From positions 3,534,001-3,598,000 of the forward strand of contig NZ_CP019510.1 in NCBI RefSeq assembly GCF_002002885.1: a stretch of DNA of 64,000 bases, given 5' to 3'. How positions within the stretch are numbered: position 1 is the first letter of the stretch; every line of letters begins with the position of its first letter. Both the position numbers and the translations under genes were made by a program. This stretch comes from Janthinobacterium sp. LM6 (GTDB taxonomy: Bacteria > Pseudomonadota > Gammaproteobacteria > Burkholderiales > Burkholderiaceae_D). Positions 18,979-29,900 of the stretch are shown one piece after another. A model generated the notes under the pieces. It worked only from the letters and a program-made list of their open reading frames with translations. It had not been told where the DNA came from and made no database searches.

Positions 18979-19752
18979 ATGAGTTCGATGAATGAAGAGC
19001 GCGTTTTAAGCGTGCACCACTGGACGGATACCCTGTTCTCCTTTACCACCACGCGCGACCCGTCGCTGCGTTTCTCGAATGGCCACTTCACCATGATCGG
19101 CCTGCGCGTCGACGGCAAGCCATTGCTGCGCGCCTACAGTATCGCCAGCGCCAATTACGAAGACCACCTGGAATTTTTCAGCATCAAGGTACCGGGCGGT
19201 CCGTTGACGTCGCGTCTGCAACACTTGCAAGTGGGCGACACCGTCATCGTCGGCCGCAAGCCGACGGGCACCCTGGTGTCCGATTACCTGCTGCCAGGCA
19301 AGCGCCTGTACATGCTGTCGACGGGCACCGGCCTGGCGCCTTTCCTCAGCATCGTGCGCGATCCGGACATCTACGAGCGCTTCGACGAATTGATCCTCGT
19401 GCACGGCGTGCGCCAGGTCGATGAGCTGGCTTACCACGACTTGCTGGAAGAGCACCTGCCTAAGCATGAGTTCCTGGGCGAAATGGTCAGCGACAAGCTG
19501 CGCTACTACCCGACCGTGACGCGCGAAGACTTCCGCAACATGGGCCGCATCACCGAACTGATCGAAAACGGCAAGCTGGCCGAAGATCTGGGCGTGCCGG
19601 CACTCAATCCTGCCGAAGACCGCGTCATGATCTGCGGCAGCTCGGACATGTTGCGCGACCTGAAGGAAATGCTGGAAGCGCGTGGCTTCAAGGAAGGCAA
19701 TACCTCGACGCCTGGCGATTTCGTTGTCGAGCGCGCGTTCGCCGAGAAGTAA
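18979..19752 (+). CDS. fpr: ferredoxin--NADP(+) reductase
   Basis: A 257-residue FAD enzyme that passes electrons between NADPH and ferredoxin or flavodoxin. The FAD-binding RAYSIAS motif and the following GPLTSRLQHLQVGD segment fit bacterial Fpr. The NADP site is STGTGLAPFLSIVRDP, and the C-terminus ends in VERAFAEK, the usual terminus of the subclass IIa enzymes. ATG 18979 gives the usual length; a TTG at 18937 would add 14 residues, and ATG 18988 is also possible. It is monocistronic, closed by a strong terminator. In related bacteria Fpr supports oxidative stress defence and Fe-S repair. Confidence 0.93.
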   Translation: MSSMNEERVLSVHHWTDTLFSFTTTRDPSLRFSNGHFTMIGLRVDGKPLLRAYSIASANYEDHLEFFSIKVPGGPLTSRLQHLQVGDTVIVGRKPTGTLVSDYLLPGKRLYMLSTGTGLAPFLSIVRDPDIYERFDELILVHGVRQVDELAYHDLLEEHLPKHEFLGEMVSDKLRYYPTVTREDFRNMGRITELIENGKLAEDLGVPALNPAEDRVMICGSSDMLRDLKEMLEARGFKEGNTSTPGDFVVERAFAEK

Positions 19753-19777
19753 TCCGCCAGTCATCCGCAATACTCTT

Positions 19778-19820
19778 GGGCCCGGTCCCGCCGCACACTG
19801 CGGCGGCGCCGGGCCTTTTT
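19778..19820. terminator. Rho-independent terminator after fpr
   Basis: GC-rich stem (about 19779-19794 with 19800-19815, 5-nt loop) followed by five T at 19816-19820. It lies between fpr and the convergent phosphoethanolamine-transferase-like gene. Confidence 0.85.
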
Positions 19821-19830
19821 CATTGCCGCG

Positions 19831-21570
19831 TCAGCGGGCCAGCGGCGCGGCGCGCTGGTAGCGCAAGCCATTCATGAAGCGCTGTACGGGCAAAAAGGCG
19901 CTGCTGAGGATATCGTCCTGCGCCGCGTAATAGCGCGTCTCGATCTTCAGCAAGCCCAGCACGGTCGCATCGAGCTTGTCCGTCTGGTAGGGCCGGTTTT
20001 CCAGCGCGGCGCGCGCCGCCGCCGATTGCGGCGTGTGCTGGTTGTTCCAGATCAACATGGGAATTTCATAGCCGCTCTTGTCCGAGGCGGAATGGCCCGC
20101 GTGGTTGCGGCTGTAGCCCACTTCCTGCCCGTGGTCGGAAACGAACAGCAGCGACGCGGCGCGGTCGGTCTTGGCCTTTTCCGTCATGCCGATCAGCGTA
20201 CCGAGCACATAATCGCCATAGCGGATGGCGTTGTCGTACTCGTCGCGCTGGCTGCGTATCCAGCTTGACCTGCCCTGGTGTTCCATCTGCGCGCTGACGG
20301 CGTCGTGCGCCCGGTCGAAATGCGCAAAACGGCTGGGGTAGCGCATGTCATAGCTGGGATGCGCGCCCAGCAAATGCACGACGATGAGCTTTTTCGGCGC
20401 CGCGTCGCGCAGTGCATGGGCGAATGGCTGGAACAGGTTGCCATCAAAATTGTTTTCGCCACGGCCGGTGCCGTAATTGATGAAGTCGCTTTCATCGGCC
20501 TCGCCCGCCAGCAGCCCGATCCAGCCATCGTTGCGCGTCTGGTTCGACACCCAGAACGTCTTGTAGCCGGCCGCTTCGGCCAGCATCAGCAAGTTCGGCT
20601 TGCCCATCCACGCATCGGGGTTGCCGATATCGGCCGGCGTGAGCATGGTCATCATCGATTCCACCGTGCTGGCGGCCGGCGAGATCACATCGTTAAATAC
20701 CAGCAGCTTCGACCGCAGGGCGTCGAGCTGGGGCGTGGTGGCGCGCGGATAGCCATACAGCGACATCGAGGCGCGGTTGGTGCTCTCGCCGATCACCAGG
20801 ATGACGGTGCGGGCATCCTCGCCCGCATAGCGCACGTTCCAGTCGCGCGGCGCGACCATGGCCGTCGTCAGCGCGTGCTGCATGGACTTCATCGCCTCCA
20901 GTTGCGCGCTGTATTGCTGGTAGCGCAGCGGCCAGAACAGGGCCGGATTTTCGCGCCGCATGGTGGTATTGACGTGCAAGGACACGAGAAATGCGGCCAT
21001 GAAGACGGCAAAGCCCTTTTGCAGCAAGCCCGGCGGCGTACTGTCGCGCCCGGCCTGCCAGCGCTGCAGCTGGCGGTCGGCCAGCAGCACCGCCGCCGTC
21101 ACGAGCACGAACCAGCCGGCCGCTTGCGCCAGGGCGACACTGTTGTGCAGGAAAAACTCTCCCGTTTCGGCTTGATCTGTCGCAAACATCGCCTGTAAAA
21201 CCGCATTGGGATTCGGCCGCATGCCAAAATAGCCACGCAAGAAGCCCTTGATGGCGGCATCGAGGTAAAACACGGGAACGACGACGCGCACCAGCACGGT
21301 AATCGCGCTGGCGCCGGCATTGCCGCGCCACGCATGCAGCACGCCGCCCACGCCCAGCAGGCAGGCCGCCAGCAGGATGCTCAATTTCAGGCATTCGTTC
21401 GCGCTTAACTGATCGAAGAGGAAGAACAGCAGCAGGCCAGCAATGCTGAACAGGACACGGCAAAACAGAATCAGCATGGAGGCGACAAGTAGGAGGTAAT
21501 CAACAAGCGTACATGGAACAGGGTCAGGCCCGCGGTAACGGGCCTGCGATTGTAGCGCAGGCTGTTGCAA
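19831..21570 (-). CDS. phosphoethanolamine transferase-like membrane sulfatase-family protein (EptA/CptA type)
   Basis: Up to 579 residues; the frame opens at TTG 21570, and ATG 21477 (MLILFCRVLF) is another start. Four to five N-terminal membrane segments precede a periplasmic alkaline-phosphatase-fold domain. Signature motifs are GESTNRASMSLYGYPRATT, where Thr is the expected nucleophile, then FVSDHGQEVG and a late HAGHSA. The family moves phosphoethanolamine from phosphatidylethanolamine to lipid A or core heptose, which alters sensitivity to cationic peptides. No PmrAB-type regulator is adjacent. Which sugar is modified cannot be told. Confidence 0.87.
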   Translation of the reverse strand: MQQPALQSQARYRGPDPVPCTLVDYLLLVASMLILFCRVLFSIAGLLLFFLFDQLSANECLKLSILLAACLLGVGGVLHAWRGNAGASAITVLVRVVVPVFYLDAAIKGFLRGYFGMRPNPNAVLQAMFATDQAETGEFFLHNSVALAQAAGWFVLVTAAVLLADRQLQRWQAGRDSTPPGLLQKGFAVFMAAFLVSLHVNTTMRRENPALFWPLRYQQYSAQLEAMKSMQHALTTAMVAPRDWNVRYAGEDARTVILVIGESTNRASMSLYGYPRATTPQLDALRSKLLVFNDVISPAASTVESMMTMLTPADIGNPDAWMGKPNLLMLAEAAGYKTFWVSNQTRNDGWIGLLAGEADESDFINYGTGRGENNFDGNLFQPFAHALRDAAPKKLIVVHLLGAHPSYDMRYPSRFAHFDRAHDAVSAQMEHQGRSSWIRSQRDEYDNAIRYGDYVLGTLIGMTEKAKTDRAASLLFVSDHGQEVGYSRNHAGHSASDKSGYEIPMLIWNNQHTPQSAAARAALENRPYQTDKLDATVLGLLKIETRYYAAQDDILSSAFLPVQRFMNGLRYQRAAPLAR

Positions 21571-21694
21571 CTCGTGCCATCATTTTGCGTGGGCTCCTGA
21601 CAGAAATTGTCAGTGCTTTTTATTATGCTTTCGGCACCGACAGGCCAGCCAGCCTGTATTCATATTGATATCACCACCTGCGACAGGACTTTTC

Positions 21695-22270
21695 ATGACA
21701 CGTGCCATTACCATTCTGACCGAGAACTTTGCCGATTGGGAAACCGCCCTGATCAATTCCACGGCGCGCCTGTATTACGGCTTTTACACGCAGTTCGCCA
21801 CGCCGGGCGGCTTGCCCGTCACGTCGTCCGGCGGCATGCTCGTCACGCCGCAACTGGCGCTGGAAGAGGTCAATCTCGAGGAACTCGACTTGCTGATGGT
21901 GTGTGGCGGCAGCCACTGGCAAAGCGGTAAGGCGCCCGACCTCGGCCCGTTGCTGCGCGCCGCCCGCGACAAGAATGTCGTGCTGGCGGGCATTTGCGAC
22001 GGCACGCGCGTGCTGGCGCAAGCCGGCGTGCTCGACACCGTGCGCCACACCTCCAATTCCGCCGACAACCTGGCCGGTACCGGCTATGCGGGCGCCGCCC
22101 TGTACCAGGACGTGCCGTGGGCCGTGGCCGACCAGCGCATCATCACGGCGCCCGGCACGGCGCCCGTCACCTTCACGCGGGAAGTCTTGCGCGCCCTGGG
22201 CATCGCCGATGACAACCTGGCCGCCTACCTGGCCATGCACGGCGCCGAGCACGGCAAGACGGCCAGCTAG
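21695..22270 (+). CDS. DJ-1/PfpI family protein (type 1 glutamine amidotransferase-like)
   Basis: A 191-residue flavodoxin-like protein. The nucleophile elbow is AGICDGTRVLA, with Cys in the usual DJ-1/PfpI place; MVCGGSHW supplies the preceding strand. AGGA seven bases before ATG 21695 sets the start. Relatives act as glyoxalases, chaperones or proteases, and no choice can be made here. The stop codon shares the tetranucleotide CTAG with that of the convergent serine hydrolase gene. Confidence 0.85.
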   Translation: MTRAITILTENFADWETALINSTARLYYGFYTQFATPGGLPVTSSGGMLVTPQLALEEVNLEELDLLMVCGGSHWQSGKAPDLGPLLRAARDKNVVLAGICDGTRVLAQAGVLDTVRHTSNSADNLAGTGYAGAALYQDVPWAVADQRIITAPGTAPVTFTREVLRALGIADDNLAAYLAMHGAEHGKTAS

Positions 22271-23742
22271 TTTGCGCCCAGCACGCGCAGGCGCTCGGTG
22301 GCGTGGGTATTGCCGGGGTCCAGTTCCAGCGAGCGGCGGTAATGCGCGATGGCTTGCGCCTTCGCACCGTCCGCCTCGTACGCTTCGGCCAGGCTGTCGT
22401 GGCCATTCGCCCCTTGCGGGTACAGTTGCACGCCCAACTGGAAGACGGCCGCCGCCTGTTTCGGCTGCTGCCGGCCCAGCAGGCGGTAGCCCCAGGCATT
22501 CAAGTCGTCTTCGGTGGGGGCGGACAAGCCGTGCTGGCGCCGGATGGCCGCCAGTTTCTTGTCCAGCCCGTCGAAACCGGCGCTGGCCGCCTGCTGGCGC
22601 AACAAGTGCGCCGCATATGCGCCGCCCCGCTGCTGGCGCAGGGCGGGAAGGTAAAAGCCGGCGACGGTATCGATCAGCTGTTCCGGCTGGCCGCCGGCCA
22701 GGTTGCTGAGGATAACGATGGCCAGGCCATCGTCCGGATACACATAGAAGGCCGAGCGACCGCCGCCGATGCCGGCCACGGCGCGGTGCGCATCGCGGCC
22801 GATGGTGGGCCAGCCCAGCGCCCATGCCGCCGGCTTGCCGTCGTTCAGGCTGGTCGGCTGCCACAGCCGTTTCACGCTGGCGGGCGCCAGCAAGCGCCCC
22901 GACTGCAGCGCGACGAGCCAGTTCGCCAGTTCACCCGTATTGCTGTTGATGCCGGCCCCGGCCCGCATGAACACGGGGAAATCCTCGATCACGTTGCGGT
23001 AGCCCTTGCCGCCCCGGTCCAGCACGTAGGAGCTGGCCTTGTTGGCGACCACGTCCTTTGCATCGCCAAAGCCGCTGTGCGGCATGCCGGCCACGTCGAA
23101 TTGCCGGCGCTGGATGAAAGCGGTAAAGGGCTGGCCGCCTTGCAGCTCGATCAATTGCGCCAGCAGCACGTAATTGGTCTGGTTATAACGGTAACGCTCG
23201 CCTGGCTGGGCTTCCACGGGCAGCGCCTGCACGGCAGTCCACGCCGCAGCGGCATCGTCCGGCTGCGGCCCCACCAGCTTGCCGCTGCGCTGGTCCAGCA
23301 CGTCTGGCAAGCCGGAGGTATGGTTGAGCAATTGGGTCACCGTCACCGTTTGCCAGGCTGGCGGCAAGCCCTTCAGATACTGGCCGATCGGGGCCGCCAG
23401 GTCGATCTTGCCCTCTTGCACCAGTTGCATCACGGCCACGCCCGCAAACGCTTTCGTTGCCGAATTGATGGAAAACAGGCTGGCATCCGTCACCGGCACC
23501 TGGTATTGCAGGCTGGCCACGCCGAAATTGCGCGACAGCACGACCTTGCCATGCTGAATCACTGCCAGTTGCAAGCCAGGAATCTGGCGCTCCTGCATTT
23601 CGCTGCGCACAAAGGCGGCGATATCGCGCTGGGCCTGGCTTTGCTGCTGCGTGGCCGGCACGGCGCCGGCGCCGATGGCGGCGGCCGGAAACGCTGCGGC
23701 GAGCGCCAGGGCCAGGGCGGCGGATGAAAAATGAACACGCAT
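22267..23742 (-). CDS. secreted serine hydrolase (beta-lactamase/PBP4* fold) with C-terminal TPR repeats
   Basis: A 491-residue protein. The start at 23742 gives a good signal peptide (about residues 1-28); the frame runs further upstream without meaning. The class C-type active-site SxxK is S94-A-T-K97, followed by NHTSGLPD and a YNQTNYVLL segment in the place of the YxN motif. IGGGRSAF may supply the third element. The last 80 residues form two TPR-like helical pairs (QAAAVFQLGVQLYP and AIAHYRRSLELDPGN). Members are D-aminopeptidases, esterases or peptidoglycan hydrolases. The TPRs may bind a partner. Periplasmic. Confidence 0.85.
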   Translation of the reverse strand: MRVHFSSAALALALAAAFPAAAIGAGAVPATQQQSQAQRDIAAFVRSEMQERQIPGLQLAVIQHGKVVLSRNFGVASLQYQVPVTDASLFSINSATKAFAGVAVMQLVQEGKIDLAAPIGQYLKGLPPAWQTVTVTQLLNHTSGLPDVLDQRSGKLVGPQPDDAAAAWTAVQALPVEAQPGERYRYNQTNYVLLAQLIELQGGQPFTAFIQRRQFDVAGMPHSGFGDAKDVVANKASSYVLDRGGKGYRNVIEDFPVFMRAGAGINSNTGELANWLVALQSGRLLAPASVKRLWQPTSLNDGKPAAWALGWPTIGRDAHRAVAGIGGGRSAFYVYPDDGLAIVILSNLAGGQPEQLIDTVAGFYLPALRQQRGGAYAAHLLRQQAASAGFDGLDKKLAAIRRQHGLSAPTEDDLNAWGYRLLGRQQPKQAAAVFQLGVQLYPQGANGHDSLAEAYEADGAKAQAIAHYRRSLELDPGNTHATERLRVLGAN

Positions 23743-23870
23743 CGTACGGCTCTCTCTCGTATCTGGATCATGCTGGGCAAGCGGGCCTGCCGCGCTGGCG
23801 CGGCCCGGACGGCAAAGCGCCGCATATCCGGCCAAGCCGGGCATGCGGCGCATGGCGGCCCTGGCGGGGC

Positions 23871-23899
23871 CACTATTGCAAAATAGCACTATTACAAAA
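23871..23899. repeat. two 13-bp near-identical direct repeats upstream of the serine hydrolase
   Basis: CACTATTGCAAAA (23871-23883) and CACTATTACAAAA (23887-23899), one mismatch, 16 bases apart. They lie in an AT-rich patch of the 187-base gap between the giant gene and the serine hydrolase, where the hydrolase promoter must be. Could be a regulator site. Confidence 0.35.
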
Positions 23900-23929
23900 A
23901 AATGTATAGAAGTGCTTGAACCGGCTTGC

Positions 23930-26900
23930 CTACGTCAAGGCTCCCTCCCCCTGCAGCCTGGGCGCCGGTTCCGGGTCCAGCGCGCCCAGCAATGGCGGCA
24001 AGACACAGCGCTGCAGCATGGCGCGGTGCGCCAGCGCGCGTTCCAGCAGCGCATGCGTTTCCTGGCGCAGCCGGTCGACCAGGGGATCGCGCCCCACATC
24101 GTCCGCCTCGCGCCCGGCGCGCGCCGCCAGGGTGGCGCGCAAGCGCGCACGCGCCGCATCGGCACCGGCCTGACCCGCCTGCAGCATGGCGGCTACGGGC
24201 GGACTGAACTGGTTGCCTTGCGCACTGCTCGCCAGGCTGGCCTGGCTGGCCAGGTAGGCAGCCAGGCGGCCAGACGTCCAGATCAGGCTCAGCGTTTCCG
24301 ACATGGCCGTCTCGGCCAGGCCCGCCAGCGCCATGAACTGGATCAGGCGCGCCACGCTGCCGTCGAGCGCCGCCAGTTCCGCCTTCGCATCGGCCCCGAT
24401 GCGGCCGTTGTACTGCGCGATCCAGCGCTGCTGCACCGGTTGCAGGGCGCGCTGGATCTGCACCAGCAGGCTATTGCCGATGATCAACAACTGGCTGTCG
24501 ACTACCTGCCCTGCCACCAGGCGCAGCTGCGCCACCGGCTGGCGCGCGCCGCGGAAGGCTACCCACAGCGTGACTTGCCCCTCGTCGCTGGCCAGCGACA
24601 GGTCGGCCACGCGCAAGACGTGGGCCACGGCCAGCACGCGCTGCAGCTTGACGGCGCGCCAGCCCAGGCTGGGACTGGTCAGGAAGCGCGACAGGCTGCC
24701 CAGGTGGCTGGCGCGCTCGGCCAATTGCGTTGCGGCAACGCTTTCCACTTCCAGCTCGGCCAGGTCGAGCACGGGCACGGCGTCGAACATCAAGCCATGC
24801 AGCAAGGCCGCGTCGCCCAGCCTGCCCGGCGGCAGCCGCCATTCCTGGCTGTTCTGGGCGGGAATGATGGCGCGGCAGCGCGCCGCCAGGCTGGCCAGCG
24901 CCTGCACATAGTCGTCGATCAAGCCGTCGAGGAACGGTTGATTGTCGGCAAAATCGCTGAGAAAGCCCTGCAGCGTTTCCGACGGCGCCACGATCAGTTC
25001 GTCCAGGTCGGCAAGCATGCCCTGCGGATGGTCGGAAAACTGCACCAGGTGTTCGGACACCCATAACAGCCGGCTGGCCAGCGTCTTGCCATAGGCGGCA
25101 GAAAAATACACGCGCTGGCTCGCTTCCTCGGCCCCCGTACTGCGGCGCACATAAAAGTCATGGCAGTCGCCGATGCGGTTGATGCTCACCTGCCCCGCCT
25201 GGCGCGTCGCCACGCCGGCCGGCAGCGGCCAGGTTTGCAGCCAGCTGCTGTCGAGCGTGTCTTCCAGCTTCCGGCGCGGCAGGCCCAGCAGCTTGTTGCG
25301 CACGCCGTTCACCAGCCGGTTGCGGTAGTCGGCCAAGCGCACGGGATCGTCGGCCAGGCGAGGGCCATCGTCCGCCGCTGCCGTCGCCGCGTGCAGGTTT
25401 TCCGTCTCGGCGTTGGCGATGGCGATATCCATCGTCGCATAGTCGTCCATCAGGCTGACGGTCATCATTTCTTGCAGGTAATGCAAGTCGCTGCCCAGCC
25501 TGTCCTCGATCAGGTCGAAACGGCGCTCGACGCTGTCGAAGCCCCGCTGCATGGCCAACAGCAACTGGCCCGTGGCTTGCCGCGTCTCGGCGCGGCCGGC
25601 GGCGAAGCCTTCGTCCATCTGCGCCGACAGTTCCGCCATCTGGCGCCCCAGTTCCCGGCCCAGGCCGTCGATCTTGTCCTCGATGCCGTCCAGGCGGCTG
25701 TAGATGCCGGCCTGCATCGACGCCAGCTGCTGCGACATGGCGGCCAGGCTTTCCTGCAAGGCCTTGCCCACCTCTTCGATCTGCTTGCTCAAGGCCTTGT
25801 ACATTTCCTCCATCGGGTCGGGCGGCGGGCCGAAGATGGCGCACTGCACGATATTGAACGCGGCCATGCCGATGGAAAACATCATCGAGATGCCGCCGCC
25901 CTTGCCGATCGACCCGAGCCCCTGCATGGCGCGCATCTGTTTCCAGCCGTAGGCGATGGTGGCCACGGCGATGCCGACCTGAACGATGCGGTTGGCCCAC
26001 GTCAATATGGTCTTGGCCACTTCCGCAAACTTGCCCGAGATCACGCCCTTGTCGTGCAGCCAGTCGAGCGCCGAGGCGCCATAGTGGGCGATGCTGTCGG
26101 CCAGCAGCGCGTAATCCTGCATCTTGCTGATCTTGCGCTGCGCCGCCTCCAGCTGCCCCTTGAGCTTGGCCTGCTGCTCGAGCTGGCGCAGGCGCTGGGG
26201 GTCCATGTCGCGCTTGCGGCGCAGGCTGTCGACTTCGCCGATTGCCTTGCTGCGCGCCGCGAGCGCGTCCTTTTCCACGCCGTCGAGCCGCGCATGTTCG
26301 TGCTCGAGAGCGTCGTCATACAGGTCGTCGGGCAACAGCTGATCGTCGCGCATGCCCGCTGGCAACTTGACGTCGATGCCCGCCTTGCGCAGCTCGGCCG
26401 CCGACATGCCGAACGGCTTGTTTTCCAGGTCCCTGACCAGCTCGCGGCGCGCGCGGGTATTGCTCAGGGTCGCATCGGCCTGCGCCGCGTTGCGGGTCAG
26501 CGCGTCGATGCGCGCCGTGTACGGGCTTTTCAGCAGGCGCTCGTCTTCCTGCGCCTGCAGCTTGCTGTCGACCAGCATATTGTTTTGCCACGTCTGCACC
26601 ATGAATTTCATCTGCGTGGCGCGCACGCTCTGTTCCAGGCGCCGCCGGCGGCTGGCTTCTTCGTCGATGTCGGGCGCGGGCGGCACGGCCGACGCATCGG
26701 CCGCATCGAGCACGCGGCGCACGGGGGCATTGCTGCTGCGCGCGGGCAACGGCGAGACGGCGTCCGTCTGTTCCGGCAGCGCCGTCGGGTCCTGCGCCAG
26801 GTAAGGCGGATCCTCCGCCCAGCTGAACCACTGTTGCGCATAGGCATTCACATCGCCTTGCGGTATCCAGGGTGCAGGCGCGCGCAGGGCCAGCAAGGCG

Positions 26901-29900
26901 GCCGCGGCGGGCAAGGCCAGGGCGGCGCCCTGCGGCGTCGTGCACGACCACAGCAGCAATTGCTGCATGGCCAGGCCGGCCATGGCCGCGCCACCGGAAA
27001 ATTCGCCCAGTGCCGTGTACGGGTCCTGCACCGCCGCCAGATCGGATACAACGAGCCGGCCGGCGTCCAGTTCCTGCTGGTGATAGGCGCGCACGGCTGC
27101 CCCCATGCCGCCGATCAGGGCATCGGCCGCCGCCCCCATGGGCGCGGCCATCCACGGAGCCATTTCCAGCAACGCCGTCACTTCGTTCGGCAAGGCCCGC
27201 TTGGCAAGGTCGGTGCGCAGCACGGGATCGTCCCAGCCGTTCGGCGTCAGGGCGTCGCGGCCCGCCTGCATCAGCATGCGATAGTGGGCCGGCGCGCGCT
27301 GGGCCAGGCTTGCCTGCGGTTCAACGGCGGGCGCCGGCCAGCCCAGCTCCACCAGCGCGGCGTAATGCAGCAGCGCCTGCTCGTAGACGGCCGGTTCGCT
27401 GACGAGGCGGTAGGCGTCCGGACGCTTGGGACGCGCGGCGGCGGCCACCAACTGGCGGCACTCCTGGCGGCGCCAAGGCCGCGCCTTGTCCGCCGCCGTC
27501 CAGACGGCATCGATGGCGGCGATGAAGGCGTCCGGGTCGGCATGGCGCTGGCCCAGCAGCTGCGCCAGCACCTGACGCAAATCCTCGCCCACGCCCTCGG
27601 CCTGCTTGCAATCGTCGGCCCGGGCGCCGTCCGGCACCAGCACATGCATCAGGCAAGTATCGCCCTCGCCGCGCGCGGCCGCCAGCAAGGCGTCGTCGAT
27701 GGCGTAGTCCTGCACCAGATGCTGCACCTGGCGCGCCGTTTCCGGCAGCACGGGCGCCAGCGCCGTGGCGATCAGGGTGGCGAGGCGCGGATTGTCGCTG
27801 AGGAAGGCCGCCGTGGCCGGCGCGATCGGCGCGCCGGCCGGCGGCAGGTCGGGCAACAGATACGGCGTGCTGGCCAGCAGTTCCGGCGGCAGCAAGGCGG
27901 CCAGCACGGCTTCGTTCAGCAAGGCGCTCGTGCGTTCGGCGTTGCCGCCGCTCCACAAGGGCGCGCCAGCCGCCGTCAGCTGGGGCACGATGGCGCAGTG
28001 CTGCGCGCGCAAGGCCGTTTCGGCCAGGCTTTCCTGGGCGCCGCTGGCCGCATCGGTGGCTTGCAGCTCGGGCGGCGCGCCTTCGGCCAGCGCTTGCGCC
28101 ATGCCGGTCTGGTTGCCGGCGGCGGCCAGGTGATGCAGCCAGGAACGGCCATCGTCGGCATCGCGCCAATTCCAGCTGGACTGAAGGCCAGCCTGCGCGC
28201 GGGGCCAGCCACGCGCCGCCAGGTAGCGCAGTTCGCGCCCCTTGGCGATCACCACGTCGCCGTTGTCCAGCACGGCGGCCGCGTCGGCCGACCGGCTGCT
28301 GCTCAGCCTTTGCAGCATCACATAGCCGGTGCCGCGCCGGCCCCAGAACATGTAGGCGCCGTCGCTGATGCTGAGAAAGCCGCCCTGCGGCAGCGGCAGC
28401 AGCGCGCGTCCGACTTGCTCTCCGTCGCTGAGCGCGGCCCAGGTGGCCGCCTGCGGCCGTTCCGGCTGCAGCGCCGCCGGGCCATAGGCCTGGTAGTTGC
28501 CATTTGCCGTCAGGGCCGCCACGGCGCCGTCGGACAAGGCGCTCAGGAAGGCGATGGCGCCCCAGTCTTCCCTGCCGGAACGGGGCACGGCCGCCTGCAA
28601 GACCAGCTTGCCGCCATCGATCTTCCACACGGCCACCGACGGCAGTTCCGCGCTGCGCGCCGCGCCGCTCAGCAGCAAGCCGCCCGGCAGCGCGACGAGC
28701 GCCGTTGCCGCCAGCGGCATGGGCGGCGACACTTGCCATGCCTGTTCGCGCCGGACCGGCGCCGTGACGGTGCGCAGCGCCGTGCCGTCGAAGCACAGTG
28801 CCTGTTCGCCCCAGCCGGCCAGCAAGCTGCCCGCCTGCGGCGCCAGCCCCGTGGCGATGCGCTGCACGGGCGTCGTGCCGTCCTGCGCATCGATGCGCGC
28901 CAGTTCGCCATTTTGCTGCAATACAAGCAGCCGGCCGGAAGGCAAGGCCAGCAGCGCGACCGCCGGAGCGGCCAGGTGCCAGACGGCGCGCGCTTCCCAC
29001 TCCCACGGCGCGACGGCGCGGTTGGGCGCCATGATCTGCACGGCGCCATCGGCCAGGGCCAGCACCAGGCGTCCGCCCGGCAGGGCCGCCATCGCCAGCA
29101 CCGGGGCGCTCACCGCCATGTCGCGGCTTTCCAGCGGCGCGCCATAGTCGCGGCCCACGCTCCACAGGGGCCGGGCCGGCAACGCCGTGCCCTCCTTGGC
29201 CGCGCGTCGGTACAGGCTGGAATCGGGCAAGGCCAGCAGCTCAGGCTGCGCGGCCGGGCGTTCCTGGCGCAGTTCGTCGCCAATGGCGCGCAGCAGCGAG
29301 CGCGGGTCGCTGGCCGGCAAGTCGCCGGACAAGTCCCAGGCCATGATGCCGCCCAGCGATTCCGTCTTGGCATGGCGTATCTTCTCGCGTATCGATGCGG
29401 GATCGTCATACGTCACGGAAATGGCCGGCTGGCCATCGCGCGCCGGCACGTACAGATACGGCGCCCTCGCCTTCGGATGCAGGCCGGGCGCCACGAAATT
29501 GGGAAACTTGTCGGAGCGGCTGCCCAGCTTCATCTGGCTGGCGATATGGCTGTACAGATAGGTGCCGGGCTGGTCGGCGAACTGCCCTTCGGCGGGGCCA
29601 TCCGTGCGGCAATTGATGCCCAGGCGCGCGTCGGGATCGCGCTGGCCGCCCGCTTCCGGCACCACTTTGACGCCGCGCCCGTAGATGGGCAAGCCCAGCG
29701 ACAGTTGCTGGCGCGTGAAGCACAGGCGGTCGGCATAGCCGAGCATGGTGGCGAGCGTCTCGCGCACGCCGCTCGGCTGTTCGCCCGGACCCGCGTCGGA
29801 CGCGGGCAGCATGGGCGCGTTGAAATCCGAATAGGCGAGCCAGGGGCCGCCGTAGTCATACGTCATCATGTGGATGGTGTCGACCAACCGGCCGATGGGG